From positions 1 to 64,000 of the forward strand of contig DASYHQ010000018.1 of assembly GCA_035998445.1 (NCBI GenBank): a stretch of DNA of 64,000 bases, written 5' to 3'. This DNA is from Tepidisphaeraceae bacterium (GTDB taxonomy: Bacteria; Planctomycetota; Phycisphaerae; Tepidisphaerales; Tepidisphaeraceae). The position numbers were made by a program, and so were the translations under genes. The notes below the pieces were generated by a model that worked only from the letters and a program-made list of their open reading frames with translations, searched no databases and was not told the DNA's origin. Positions 15,672-23,796 of the stretch are shown here, in pieces (position 1 is the first letter of the stretch; each line of letters begins with the position of its first letter).

Positions 15672-17277
15672 GCGGTTTATCCGTTCTGAGGGTGATCGAA
15701 GTAATCTCCGGGTACTTTGTCACCTGCCGAACCATGATTGATTCGGTCAGGTCAGTCAGCCGGTGGGCCAGGAACAATGAGCCCATGGCGTCGGCTACCG
15801 TGGCTGGCACCGGCTGACCGAACCGGCGTACCCACCACTGGTGGGCCTTTGTTTTGGCGTAACCATCGTGTTCCAAGCAGATGTATTCGCGGTAACGCTC
15901 GATCGGAGTGGGGCCGTAGTAGGTAACCCGCAGTGAATCGGGCTTGCCCGGCTTCGAATGCACGTCAACGATCACGCGAGCGACATGCACCCTGAAGGAT
16001 TCCGAGGATCGCAGGATTGACGCGGAGTCGGCGTGCGCATCATGCTGGCCCTCACGTGGGGGGAACTGATGATGGCACGCGGGGCATTCAACGGCGGCCG
16101 CGTGAATGATCTCCTGGCATTCAGGGCATTCTTTCGTGGGGGCTGGTGCAGACGGCTTGCCCTCGCAGACGCTCGATTCTCTCATCCGGATCGCGTCGAT
16201 CGGGCCGTGTCGACGAACGTTGCCACCGAAGTCGAGAACGAGGCAGTCAGTTTTGCCGGGATGCAGCCGGAATCCTCGGCCAGCCATCTGCACGAACAGC
16301 GACGTGCTCTTCGTGGGCCGTAACATCGCGATTAAGTCGATGCGAGTGACGTCGAGCCCGGTCGTAAGGCAGTTCACGTTGCAGACGGCTCGAACGGTGC
16401 CGGCATCGAGCGCGGTGATGATTTGATCGCGTTCTCCAGGGTTGGTGTCCCCCGTGACGACGGGTGCCGTGATTCTGTACGAGGCAAGTTCCCGGCTGAC
16501 GTTCTCGGCATGGGTCACCGAGCAGCAGAAGATCAACCAAGACCCGCGATCGGCCCCACGCGAGACGATCTCGCGAACGGCACCACGGACCATGTCGTCC
16601 GTGTTTGCTCGAGCCTCTAGGTCCGACACGATGAAGTCGCCGTTCGCAGTGCCCACGCCGACGGTATCGATGGCAGAAGAGGTGCCTTTCGAGCGAAGAG
16701 GCGACAGGTACCCCGCCTTGATGAGCCTCGCGATGTCGGCCTCGTAGCACACCTCATGCAAGATTTTACCCGGTCCGGTAATGAAGCCCCCGGACAATCG
16801 GAACGGCGTGGCCGTGAACCCGATCACGATCAGGTTCGGGTTCATCTTTTTGCAATCGTTGATGAATCGGCGATACATGCCCTCCCCTGTCGTGGGGATC
16901 AGGTGAGCCTCGTCGATGATCAGAATGTCGAACGGGAAAAGATCGAAGGCCCGTCGATAGATCGACTGGATGGCGGCGATCGTGATCGGTGCCGATTCGC
17001 GACGGCGCAGCCCGGCCGAATAGATGCCGACCGGCGCCGCGGGCCAGACCTGCAGTAGCTTTCGTTCCGCTTGGGAAAGAAGTTCCTTAACGTGCGCCAA
17101 TATCCCGACCCGCGGGGCCGGCCACTGTGGGTGGTTGAACCAGTCGTAAATCAACGACGCAAATACAACGGTTTTCCCGCCAGCCGTCGGGATGACGACG
17201 AGCGGGTTTGTGTGCTTCTCCGCGACGTGACGATTCACGGCGTGACGAGCTTCTAACTGGTAGTCCCGAAGGATCAT
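15655..17277 (-). CDS. Phage SF2 DEAH-box helicase
   Basis: 540 aa. Start MILRDYQLEARHAVNRH at ATG 17277, overlapping the upstream stop (ATGA). Motifs in order: Q-motif RDYQ, Walker A PTAGGKT (30-36), Ia-like HVKELL, DEAH box IIDEAH (120-125), motif III GFTATP, the C-terminal RecA-like domain with VTGDTNPGERDQ, and motif VI QMAGRGFR. After the helicase core come two CxxC pairs (CPECQE and CPACHH), a zinc ribbon. The family includes RecQ/UvrB-like and phage replication or recombination helicases. It lies between a PD-(D/E)XK nuclease gene and the PrimPol gene. Confidence 0.92.
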   Translation of the reverse strand: MILRDYQLEARHAVNRHVAEKHTNPLVVIPTAGGKTVVFASLIYDWFNHPQWPAPRVGILAHVKELLSQAERKLLQVWPAAPVGIYSAGLRRRESAPITIAAIQSIYRRAFDLFPFDILIIDEAHLIPTTGEGMYRRFINDCKKMNPNLIVIGFTATPFRLSGGFITGPGKILHEVCYEADIARLIKAGYLSPLRSKGTSSAIDTVGVGTANGDFIVSDLEARANTDDMVRGAVREIVSRGADRGSWLIFCCSVTHAENVSRELASYRITAPVVTGDTNPGERDQIITALDAGTVRAVCNVNCLTTGLDVTRIDLIAMLRPTKSTSLFVQMAGRGFRLHPGKTDCLVLDFGGNVRRHGPIDAIRMRESSVCEGKPSAPAPTKECPECQEIIHAAAVECPACHHQFPPREGQHDAHADSASILRSSESFRVHVARVIVDVHSKPGKPDSLRVTYYGPTPIERYREYICLEHDGYAKTKAHQWWVRRFGQPVPATVADAMGSLFLAHRLTDLTESIMVRQVTKYPEITSITLRTDKPHAIFA

Positions 17278-17843
17278 ACTTCGTTCATCCTCGCGACGGT
17301 GGCCATGCGATCCTGTCGTTCGGACCACTCGTTAAATCGTTCGCCGATGCGGACGTGAAGGATCTTCGACGCGGCCAGCTGCGACATGTCAGCGTCAGTC
17401 AGGTCGAACGCCGTTGCCAGCATGAACGCTGGCCGGCCGTACCCCTGCCAGTACTCGCGGTACAAATTGACTTGTCGAAGCATGGCGCCAACGGAGGTCG
17501 CCCGGGACTTCACTTCGATGATCAGTTCTTGGTCGAACGAGCCGGAAGATGACTGAAAGAAAATCTTGTACAGCACGTCGAGAAAACCGATGGTCTGCTT
17601 GTAGCTGCCCTGTCCTTTTGTGAGTGGCACTTCGGTCGCGCGAGCCACGGAGCGGACCGTGACTGGCGCGTGAGCGGGAATCATTGCAGCGACCTGCGTG
17701 GCGACGTCCGGCGTCATCAGGTACTGGCAAATCCGATCGTGCAGCCCGTCGGCCTTGTCGGGGTCGGCGAACCCAAGATTGGCGATCAGTGTCCTATCCG
17801 TCGCTCGCACGGTTCCTCCTTGAAAAGCAGATATGTTGCTCAC
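17274..17843 (-). CDS. PD-(D/E)XK-fold nuclease-like phage protein
   Basis: 189 aa, begins MSNISAFQGGTVRATDRTL. The core GFLDVLYKIFF (D89), then QELIIEVKSRAT (E110, K112) and a following helix with Q124 (AMLRQVNLYRE) is the D...ExK...Q signature of PD-(D/E)XK nucleases. No close family comes to mind. It is sandwiched between the SF2 helicase (ATGA overlap) and a Cas4/RecB-like nuclease, suggesting a DNA-processing complex. It might alternatively be a Holliday junction or mismatch-type resolvase for the phage. Activity is inferred from the motif only. Confidence 0.7.
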   Translation of the reverse strand: MSNISAFQGGTVRATDRTLIANLGFADPDKADGLHDRICQYLMTPDVATQVAAMIPAHAPVTVRSVARATEVPLTKGQGSYKQTIGFLDVLYKIFFQSSSGSFDQELIIEVKSRATSVGAMLRQVNLYREYWQGYGRPAFMLATAFDLTDADMSQLAASKILHVRIGERFNEWSERQDRMATVARMNEV

Positions 17844-18913
17844 TGCAGCACCTCCACGACTTCCCCGCCCAGCGTGGATTTAGCATCTTCCACTGCCCCG
17901 GCACCGACGAGCGAGGCTGGGAGGATGGAGAGTTCGACGGAGCGATAGCCGGGGGTCTGTTTCGTGTTCCGCCACGTCGTGCCGTCGAGATTGCGATATT
18001 CCACCCAATCGCCGTCGGGCGAGTAGCCAGCGTCGATTGCCTCGGCGAACGGGATGGTCTCGGGTATGAACAGATGATCGGGGCACGCGCGGGCCTGTTC
18101 GGCTTCAGCCAGTACGCGGTTGTGTTTGGCGCAGGTCCACGCCCCCCGGCCGGTCATCTCGGCCGTCGCGTGGACGCACGACCTGCAGGTGACGGCGGGC
18201 AGTTCTTCCCCAAAGCATCGCGCCCGGTGTGGGCAGTAAACGCACGGCGGCTTAGCGGCCGATTCGGCAATGCGTGCCGGCGGGTTCTTGGCGGCCACGA
18301 CCTGCCCAGCAAAGGAAAGCAGTCGTTCGGCGTCCGCACGTACTTCTTCGATGCGAAGCCGCTCCGAATAGAGCTCGTCTGTGTCTTTGTTCACCGCCAG
18401 GTACAGCCCCCGGGGCAACTCGGCCAGGAGCATGCCGACCGACAATTGCGCGAAGTGCTCCGGCTTGGCTTCCCGCAGGCCTTTACGGCGTAGTTCCGTA
18501 AAAGACTTGTTCGAGTGCGTCTTGAACTCGCAGGCGTGCCACGCCTTTCGGGCCTCGGGGACGCCCAGGGCAGCGCCGTCGATCTTGCAGACGAAATGCC
18601 CGGCGACGGCGGTGTATTCGAACTGTTGCCCGGTCGCAGGGTCGACCGTGTGAACCTCCGCGCCGATGGTCCGGAGGTTGGCCGCGAATCGCTCCTCCGC
18701 CAAGTGGCCGGTTTCGAACAGCCGAAGCATTCGGCCAGCGAAGGCTTCCTTCCCGGCCCAGCGGAAATCGAACCAGAGCTTTCGCGCGCACGGATGGCCG
18801 ATCTGGGACGCGCCCAGCCGTTGCGATAGGCGGGACTTTTCCGCCTTCTCATATGCCGCGTATATCGCGGCGACTGTGGCTGAATCTTCGGGCGGTTCGG
18901 GTAACTTCGCCAT
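17840..18913 (-). CDS. Cas4/RecB-like PD-(D/E)XK exonuclease
   Basis: 357 aa. It shows the Cas4/RecB pattern: GASQIGHPCARKLWF with an N-terminal Cys42, H70 (FETGHLAEER), catalytic D112 (CKIDGAA), E129-x-K131 (HACEFKTHSNKSF), then the QxxxY/Q-helix (KPEHFAQLSVGM). The C-terminal cysteine cluster (CVYCPHRARC, CRSC) probably coordinates an Fe-S cluster. Such phage enzymes resect DNA ends for recombination, here perhaps with the Red-beta-like protein at 24461-25279. Overlaps the next gene by ATGA. Not linked to any CRISPR locus in the window. Confidence 0.85.
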   Translation of the reverse strand: MAKLPEPPEDSATVAAIYAAYEKAEKSRLSQRLGASQIGHPCARKLWFDFRWAGKEAFAGRMLRLFETGHLAEERFAANLRTIGAEVHTVDPATGQQFEYTAVAGHFVCKIDGAALGVPEARKAWHACEFKTHSNKSFTELRRKGLREAKPEHFAQLSVGMLLAELPRGLYLAVNKDTDELYSERLRIEEVRADAERLLSFAGQVVAAKNPPARIAESAAKPPCVYCPHRARCFGEELPAVTCRSCVHATAEMTGRGAWTCAKHNRVLAEAEQARACPDHLFIPETIPFAEAIDAGYSPDGDWVEYRNLDGTTWRNTKQTPGYRSVELSILPASLVGAGAVEDAKSTLGGEVVEVLQ

Positions 18914-18973
18914 GCTTTCTCCTGCTAAAGCCGGCGGTGACTGTTACGCCACCACCGACCGAAAGGGGGACGG

Positions 18974-19471
18974 TTACGACGCCTTTCGAGCCCATGGCGG
19001 TTTGCCGGTAGACGCCGCCGCGCCCGCTGCCGCAGGCTTGGCGACCGGCGGCACGGTGCTGCGCGGCGCCGTGGCACCCGATAGGCTCGAATAGCCCTTG
19101 ATCTCGTTGCGCGGCGAGTACTGCCCATCGCCCGGCTTCACGATGACGTGAATGATGCACGGGATGTTGTGCAGCTCCGCCGAGTCCGAAACCCGCAGCT
19201 TGCCGACGGCGTGACAGATGGCCGACAGGTCCTTCCGGGCGATCTCGACCGCCGTCGCGTTTGGGTTGTCCAGGTTGAGGTTCGACCAGACCTTACGGCC
19301 CTTGAACTCACCGTCGGTGATGGTCCACGTCATCGCGAGCCGCTGCCCGGTGCCCGCGGCGGTGGCCTTCATCTCCGATTCGGTGATCATCGCTTCGTAC
19401 TGGTCGGGCGGGATCGGCGTCATCGGTGCCGAGGGTTCCACGTTGTTCGCGTCAAAGTCTAAGTTTGCCAT
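18974..19471 (-). CDS. DUF669-type phage protein, possible ssDNA-binding protein
   Basis: 165 aa, start MANLDFDANNVEPSAPMTPI at ATG 19471, preceded by AAAAGGAAAA; a longer frame upstream is unlikely. Typical DUF669 features: an N-terminal DFDANNVEP, PPDQYEAMI, a beta-rich OB-like core (QRLAMTWTITDGEFKGRKVW, IPCIIHVIVKPGD), and a Pro/Ala-rich tail ending PPWARK. Members sit in phage recombination and replication operons next to RecA-like ATPases and are suspected single-strand DNA-binding proteins. The Pro/Lys tail resembles the protein-contact tail of SSBs. Confidence 0.8.
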   Translation of the reverse strand: MANLDFDANNVEPSAPMTPIPPDQYEAMITESEMKATAAGTGQRLAMTWTITDGEFKGRKVWSNLNLDNPNATAVEIARKDLSAICHAVGKLRVSDSAELHNIPCIIHVIVKPGDGQYSPRNEIKGYSSLSGATAPRSTVPPVAKPAAAGAAASTGKPPWARKAS

Positions 19472-19533
19472 GATGTTTTCCTTTTCTGAGAGGGTTACAG
19501 TGTCCGTGTCCGTTTCGGGGCTCACGCCCCGCG

Positions 19534-20319
19534 TCACGCGGCCGGTGCCGCCTGCGATGCCTTGGTGACCTCCGCCATGAACTCTTGCCAGTTCATGGGG
19601 ATCTCGTATGGCAGTTGCCCGTACGCGCCACGGCCGCCGCCAGGATGCGCCGGCCGTTTTTGCGTGTAGATCTTTCGCTCGTTCGTGCTCGTAGCGCGGC
19701 TCGCCTTTTTGTTGAACCCCGCGTCCTGCTTGTTCACGATCGTCTTCACGTTCGCGAACAGGATGGAATCGGCCCAGCGAAACAAGGCGTTGCTGGCCTT
19801 CTCCTGTACATCGAACAGGTAGGTGTCGTACGGGTCCGCGAGCGGATCGTTAAACACCTTTACCTTGACGTGCCCGATGATGATCGTGGCCATGCCGCGT
19901 TCCTCGCGAAGCGCGTCGAGCCCGTCCATCAGTTCCTGCCAAAGCTTCAGGGCCTCCACGTAGCCCTTGCCGAACCCGCCACCGACACGCTCGATAGACG
20001 GGACACCGGCGTTCGCGCACGTCTGTTCCCAGACCAGCCGCTCGAGCGTGCTGGCGGAGTCGATCACGACCGTCTTGTGATCGTGCTCCTCCTGGTACAA
20101 CACGCGGATCGCTTCGAGCACGTCCGCGTACGACCGGGCGGTGGGGAACTTCGCCACGTCCAGGTCGTCGATGCCTTCCTCTCCCTTGATCGGAATGAAA
20201 ACAGGATTCTCGGCGCCGCCGGCGAACGTGGACTTTCCGATCTTTTCCACGCCCAACAGGACGATGCGAGGGGCCTTCAAAGCCCGTCCCTTACTGATGC
20301 TGGCCAAACTGAGTGCCAT
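19534..20319 (-). CDS. Phage RecA-like AAA ATPase (AAA_24 / Sak4-like)
   Basis: 261 aa. Start MALSLASISKGRALKAPRI at ATG 20319 with AAAGGAAGGG upstream. Walker A is VEKIGKST (about residues 25-32), the Walker B strand is HKTVVIDSAST, and GMATIIIGHVKVK is a later conserved strand. This is the phage single-domain RecA-like family (Sak4/AAA_24) that loads on DNA and works with SSB-like proteins during recombination or replication. The DUF669 gene follows directly, a pairing seen in many phages. Confidence 0.85.
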   Translation of the reverse strand: MALSLASISKGRALKAPRIVLLGVEKIGKSTFAGGAENPVFIPIKGEEGIDDLDVAKFPTARSYADVLEAIRVLYQEEHDHKTVVIDSASTLERLVWEQTCANAGVPSIERVGGGFGKGYVEALKLWQELMDGLDALREERGMATIIIGHVKVKVFNDPLADPYDTYLFDVQEKASNALFRWADSILFANVKTIVNKQDAGFNKKASRATSTNERKIYTQKRPAHPGGGRGAYGQLPYEIPMNWQEFMAEVTKASQAAPAA

Positions 20320-20470
20320 GCTGTCCCTTCCTTTCAAACTTCCCGCCAGCCGTTAGGCCGCCGGGTCGTCGTGTGCGGTGGTCGCTTGTCACAGTCGTGC
20401 CGTCCGCCCACTGGTTGTGTCGATCTAAGAGCCACCGCCGCGGGTTAGGCGGCCGTGGCCCGCTCGTGGG

Positions 20471-20707
20471 TTATTGCATCACATCCATCGTGACCAATCC
20501 GCCCGCGGGCTTTTCCGTTTCAACCACCTGCGCCGCTGCCCTGTTCTCGCGCCGGATGGTTCGGTAGACCTCTTCGCGATGAACGCCGACGTCTTTCGGG
20601 GCAGTTATGCCCAGCCGCACCTTGTCCCCGCGGACGTCGACGATCGTGATTTCGATGTCGTCGCCGATCATGATTCGTTCCAGTCGTTGTCGTGATAAAA
20701 CCAACAT
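20471..20707 (-). CDS. csrA: Phage-encoded CsrA/RsmA RNA-binding regulator
   Basis: 78 aa, start ATG 20707 with AAAGGA upstream. It aligns by eye along the whole CsrA core: [20 protein letters not shown] (strand 1-2), [18 protein letters not shown] and [15 protein letters not shown], including the VHREE motif whose Arg contacts GGA in RNA. CsrA dimers bind GGA hairpins near ribosome-binding sites and repress or activate translation. It carries a C-terminal extension of about 20 residues beyond the usual core. Located in the early operon between small unknown genes and the RecA-like ATPase. Likely modulates host or phage mRNAs; its targets are unknown. Confidence 0.92.
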   Translation of the reverse strand: MLVLSRQRLERIMIGDDIEITIVDVRGDKVRLGITAPKDVGVHREEVYRTIRRENRAAAQVVETEKPAGGLVTMDVMQ

Positions 20708-20796
20708 GGCGGCGTCCTTTCCGGTTGATCCCCTCAAGTGCTGGCCGGGCCGTGGGTGTGAGCCCGGCCAGTTGGGGAGGGGGAAACGTTGCTTCG

Positions 20797-21033
20797 TTAC
20801 TCGAACCGGTCGCCCGTATGCTTTGCGTCCCACTCCGCCTGCTCTTGCTCGTCGGTCTTCAGCTCCGGCCGGTCGATGTCGTCCATCAGGCGATTCAGGC
20901 ACCGTGCGATGTGCTCGGGGTGGTAGTGCTCCTCCAGCCGGTGCCGCCGGACGACGACCGCGGCCTGCTCGAGCGTGGGCCGTTCGGGCGCCGGCTGGTG
21001 GATCGCGGTGGTTTCGGTTTGTTGTTTGGTCAT
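20797..21033 (-). CDS. Small early phage protein, 78 aa
   Basis: Start ATG 21033 ([19 protein letters not shown]); the open frame continues upstream but that part is a shadow of the neighbouring gene. It is a charged helical protein with [20 protein letters not shown] and [13 protein letters not shown]; many His residues and an acidic tail ([19 protein letters not shown]). No family recognised. Lies upstream of csrA in the same direction with an 89-nt gap. Probably an early regulatory or accessory protein. Confidence 0.6.
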   Translation of the reverse strand: MTKQQTETTAIHQPAPERPTLEQAAVVVRRHRLEEHYHPEHIARCLNRLMDDIDRPELKTDEQEQAEWDAKHTGDRFE

Positions 21034-21089
21034 GTTCAGTCTCGCTGGTTTGTTGTTGATGCCGCTGACGATGTCCGCGATATGGTCGA

Positions 21090-21368
21090 TCAACGCAGCC
21101 GCTCCGCTTCCGCATGCCGCGTCTTCACGAGGTCCTTCTTCAGTTCCAGCAGCCGCGTGTAGATGCCGTCGGCGGTGTCGGCCTCCAGGTCGTCCATGAT
21201 GTCGGTCAGCTCGTCGGCGATATCGACCCGCGCGCACCATCGGCGGTCGACGTGGACCTTGTCGGGCTGGTACGTGCCGAACGCCGGGACGAAACTCATG
21301 CGGGGCTCTCCGCTCTCGTCAGCGAATGCCGTTGACGACCATGGGCTGTGGGGGTTAGTGTCGATCAT
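21090..21368 (-). CDS. Small early phage protein, 92 aa
   Basis: Start ATG 21368 ([19 protein letters not shown]), preceded by AGAGAGGTA; ATG 21299 ([11 protein letters not shown]) is an alternative. The middle is acidic and helical ([20 protein letters not shown]), and the C-terminus is a basic helix ([20 protein letters not shown]). It has no known domain. It follows the HTH protein gene in the early operon. The high D/E content at residues 55-70 could suit a nucleic-acid mimic or regulator, but that is speculative. Confidence 0.6.
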   Translation of the reverse strand: MIDTNPHSPWSSTAFADESGEPRMSFVPAFGTYQPDKVHVDRRWCARVDIADELTDIMDDLEADTADGIYTRLLELKKDLVKTRHAEAERLR

Positions 21369-21515
21369 GTCGTACCTCTCTGTTAGGTGCGGCCGTGCCG
21401 ACGGGTGCTACTAACACCGCGTCGGTTTTTGTTTGCCCTGCCGGAACGTCCGGGGAGGGCCTTCAATCGCCCCACCACCCCGTTAAGGCTGGCGGGCGAA
21501 CACGTGGAGTCGTCC

Positions 21516-21980
21516 CTACACCACCTTCATTCGCTGCCGGGGCAGGTTCGCCTTGATCTGCTGCAGCGTCACAATCGCGTCCGATGCCAACGCATCAATC
21601 TGCTCGGATTCCGGCACCGTCACGTTGTTGTCTTCCGTCGCCGCGTGAACCGCCTTCAGCGTGGCGTGTGCCTCGCCGTTGGCCCTTACCGCGTGGGCCA
21701 GCATGTCGCCGCCGTCCGAGTCGGGCGCGAAGCAGACGATCAGCCCCGTGCTGGCGAACGCCGCCTGCCCGACGTGGAGGCGGACGTCGCTCTGCATGCG
21801 CTGCAGCCACAGGTTGACGGTTCGGTAGGTGGGGTCGGTGTTGCCTGCGAGGTAGTTGTAGACCGTGCGTTCCTCGCAACCGGCCCAATGCGCCAGCTGC
21901 TTCACCGTCAGCTCGCCCGCGTCGATGTAGTGCTGTAGGGCGGCGACCAGCGATCCGAAGTTCATTGCGTTCTTAGTCAT
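21516..21980 (-). CDS. HTH regulatory protein (CII-like)
   Basis: 154 aa, begins MTKNAMNFGSLVAALQHYID. Residues 24-48, LTVKQLAHWAGCEERTVYNY, form a clear XRE/Cro-type helix-turn-helix at the N-terminus. The C-terminal part is helical with an acidic patch (PESEQIDALASDAIVTLQQ). Its position after the ribbon-helix-helix gene in the leftward early operon resembles CII- or phage-regulator genes that control lysogeny. DNA target unknown. ATG 21965 (MNFGSLV) is an alternative start. Confidence 0.75.
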   Translation of the reverse strand: MTKNAMNFGSLVAALQHYIDAGELTVKQLAHWAGCEERTVYNYLAGNTDPTYRTVNLWLQRMQSDVRLHVGQAAFASTGLIVCFAPDSDGGDMLAHAVRANGEAHATLKAVHAATEDNNVTVPESEQIDALASDAIVTLQQIKANLPRQRMKVV

Positions 21981-22029
21981 GGAAGTGAAATCCGTTTCGT
22001 GGGCCTGCGGCTATCGTTAGATGCGTTAC

Positions 22030-22236
22030 TTAGGCGGCGGCGTTCGGGTTACGAGCGTCGTTGGCGCTCACCGGTTGGTTGCCGGTGGCGGTGAGCTGCG
22101 GCCGAAGGGATTCCAGTTGAACGAATCGCTCTTTGGCCACGTCGCGCAACGTCTTCGTGAGGGTCTTGTGGCCCCGGCGCTGTCGCTCCGCCTCAACCTG
22201 TCGCTCGAACTCTTCATCACGAATGTTGATTGCCAT
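22030..22236 (-). CDS. Small DNA-binding-like regulator, first leftward gene
   Basis: 68 aa, begins MAINIRDEEFERQVEAERQR. The start ATG 22236 is chosen over 22302 because a good promoter lies at 22246-22274, inside the longer frame. Residues 1-35 look like a ribbon-helix-helix protein: a short strand (AINIRDEEFERQ) then two helices (VEAERQRRGHKT, LTKTLRDVAKERFVQ). Such proteins are often antitoxins or phage Arc-like repressors. It opens the leftward early operon opposite the repressor gene and likely acts as a Cro-like switch. Its mRNA would have almost no leader. Confidence 0.7.
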   Translation of the reverse strand: MAINIRDEEFERQVEAERQRRGHKTLTKTLRDVAKERFVQLESLRPQLTATGNQPVSANDARNPNAAA

Positions 22237-22245
22237 GATGAGGCG

Positions 22246-22274
22246 ATTATGTAGCGATTTAGTACCGAAGTCAA
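22246..22274 (-). promoter_or_regulatory. Sigma-70 promoter for the leftward early operon
   Basis: On the minus strand: -35 TTGACT (22274-22269), 17-bp spacer, -10 CATAAT (22251-22246). The predicted transcription start near 22239 is only about 3 nt from the ATG at 22236, so the transcript would be leaderless or nearly so. An operator copy sits between -35 and -10. Confidence 0.75.
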
Positions 22275-22330
22275 ATATATTTGTAGCGATTTTGTATCGC
22301 ATCGCTACGCATTGTTGCCTAAATCGTTAC
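22251..22330. promoter_or_regulatory. Operator array of GTAGCGATTT half-sites
   Basis: Four copies of one sequence: GTAGCGATTT at 22251-22260 and 22283-22292 (direct repeats), ATCGCTAC at 22301-22308 (reverse), and AAATCGTTAC at 22321-22330 (reverse, one mismatch). The second and third form an 8-bp perfect palindrome with a 10-bp spacer. The first lies inside the leftward promoter. This is the expected layout for repressor/Cro binding in a lysogeny switch. Confidence 0.8.
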
Positions 22331-22351
22331 AGTGTCGTAACTAATGAGGGA

Positions 22352-22819
22352 ATGCCGGTGTTTGGAGACGCGTTCAATAAGTTGGTCACCGAAGAATTGC
22401 GGTGGTCGATCCGTCGTTTTTCGGCACAGACAGGATTGAGCACCAGCACGTTCAATCGCATCAAAGCGATGGACTCGCCTCGCGAGCTCTATCCTTCAAC
22501 GGTTGAGAAGATTACTGCGGGGCTCGGGTGGTCAACCGCGGAGTTCAATAGCTGGTGGGCCGGCGTGCAGTACGGCGACCCCGTGCGACGGCTGCGAGCG
22601 CGCATGATCGATATGCGGGTGAGCGTCGAACAACTGGCCGACGCGACGCAGCGCGGCTTCGATGCCGTTGGCGCGGCGCTTGAGAATCCGCGCATCATGA
22701 GCCGCGAACTGTTTGAGGAACTGAGGGCGGCGCTAGACCGAATCGGTAGGGAGCGTGCGGAAGGGACCGCCAAGCCCAAGGGGGACGCGGGGGCGGGCGG
22801 GAAGTCAAAGGCGGGGTGA
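22352..22819 (+). CDS. Putative phage repressor (HTH protein)
   Basis: 155 aa, start ATG 22352 (MPVFGDAFNKLVTEELRWSI) with GAGGGA upstream; in-frame sequence before it belongs to the control region. Residues 15-50 contain a Cro/C1-type helix-turn-helix (WSIRRFSAQTGLSTSTFNRI). A second helical segment (RLRARMIDMRVSVEQLADAT) may mediate dimerisation, and the tail is Lys/Gly-rich. It has no visible LexA-like Ser-Lys protease domain. Transcribed divergently from the early operon across the operator array, so it is the likely lysogeny repressor. Confidence 0.75.
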   Translation: MPVFGDAFNKLVTEELRWSIRRFSAQTGLSTSTFNRIKAMDSPRELYPSTVEKITAGLGWSTAEFNSWWAGVQYGDPVRRLRARMIDMRVSVEQLADATQRGFDAVGAALENPRIMSRELFEELRAALDRIGRERAEGTAKPKGDAGAGGKSKAG

Positions 22820-22856
22820 GGGGCGAGGGGTACGGTCTTAACTTTTTGGGAGGGTT

Positions 22857-23786
22857 ATGTCTGACAAAATCGGCCTGAACGCGTACGTGGTGAAGATGCG
22901 TAAGCGCATGACAGCTTCGGATCTGGAAAGTTCCCTCGGTGGCCCGCACGATGCGACGGCAGTGTTCTACGACTACCTGAACCAGCGACGAACTACCACG
23001 ACGAAGGTTCAGCGAACATCGACCGCGTTCTCGGTGATCCGGCTGGAGAAGGACGAGACGATTCCATCTGTGCATGGCCTTATTGAGTTTGGAGAGTACG
23101 GCCGCGCGGCTACGCTGAAGGATGTAGAAAGCGGTTCCACGACACACCGAAAAGGTAGGAACGAAAGCGAGTTCTCCCCCCGTTATTTTCGAGCCCACTT
23201 CCCGAACGGGCGAACGCGCGGTGTGTTCCTCGTTCAGCAAAATGGCAGCGACAAGACCAAGGCTACGATCGAGAACGACCTTCGGTCTTACTGCGAAAAT
23301 TGCGAGCTGACCTTGGCGATGAACCCGCTCACTCACCAGGAGGCGCTGGAGAAGTTTCTAGGCCAGGGCCAGGCCAAGACCCTTCGCGTTACTCGTTATG
23401 TTCGGAATCAATTTTCGGACGAGATTCTGAGGGGAATGAAGGTTGATGGCGAGCAGCTGGATCAGGGCGCCGAGGTGGAAATTGTGATTCGACACTCCAA
23501 TCTGGTCAAGCGAATCGGAGCCGCCGCGCTCAGTGTGTCACAGCGGGCAACCGCCGCAAGGGATCTGATCGAAATCGCTGGATTGGACGGATACGATGAT
23601 GTTGCGGTCGACGTCCAGCTGGCAGGAAAGACCCGAAAGATGAGTTTGACAAGTGCTGGTGGGACAGCTATGCGATACGACGTGACGAACGATATTGAAC
23701 TGGACGGGGACGGACACCCAACCTATTCGTCAATAGACACTTACGCGAAAAAATTATGTCGAGACTTGGTGGACAAAATCGTCTAG
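22857..23786 (+). CDS. Unknown soluble protein of a low-GC two-gene cassette
   Basis: 309 aa, start MSDKIGLNAYVVKMRKRMTA, 37 nt after the repressor stop. No signal peptide or membrane segment. It has a distinctive motif HGLIEFGEYGRAATLKDVES near residue 72 and a hydrophobic beta-strand pattern later (RGVFLVQQNG, VEIVIRHSN). I recall I-E-x-G-E-Y-G proteins in variable regions of other bacteria, but cannot name the family. GC is visibly lower than flanking genes (about 48% in a counted line versus about 60-65%). The partner gene starts 10 nt downstream. Possible immunity or superinfection-exclusion protein, inferred from position next to the repressor. Confidence 0.7.
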   Translation: MSDKIGLNAYVVKMRKRMTASDLESSLGGPHDATAVFYDYLNQRRTTTTKVQRTSTAFSVIRLEKDETIPSVHGLIEFGEYGRAATLKDVESGSTTHRKGRNESEFSPRYFRAHFPNGRTRGVFLVQQNGSDKTKATIENDLRSYCENCELTLAMNPLTHQEALEKFLGQGQAKTLRVTRYVRNQFSDEILRGMKVDGEQLDQGAEVEIVIRHSNLVKRIGAAALSVSQRATAARDLIEIAGLDGYDDVAVDVQLAGKTRKMSLTSAGGTAMRYDVTNDIELDGDGHPTYSSIDTYAKKLCRDLVDKIV

Positions 23787-23796
23787 AATCCATGCC

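Noticed and set aside
17840-18913. Cas4 of a CRISPR adaptation module
   Set aside because: No cas1, cas2 or repeat array nearby; the context is a phage replication operon.
21034-21240. Longer N-terminus for the 78-aa early protein
   Set aside because: Arg/His-rich shadow of the neighbouring 92-aa gene; MTKQQTE at 21033 is the natural start.
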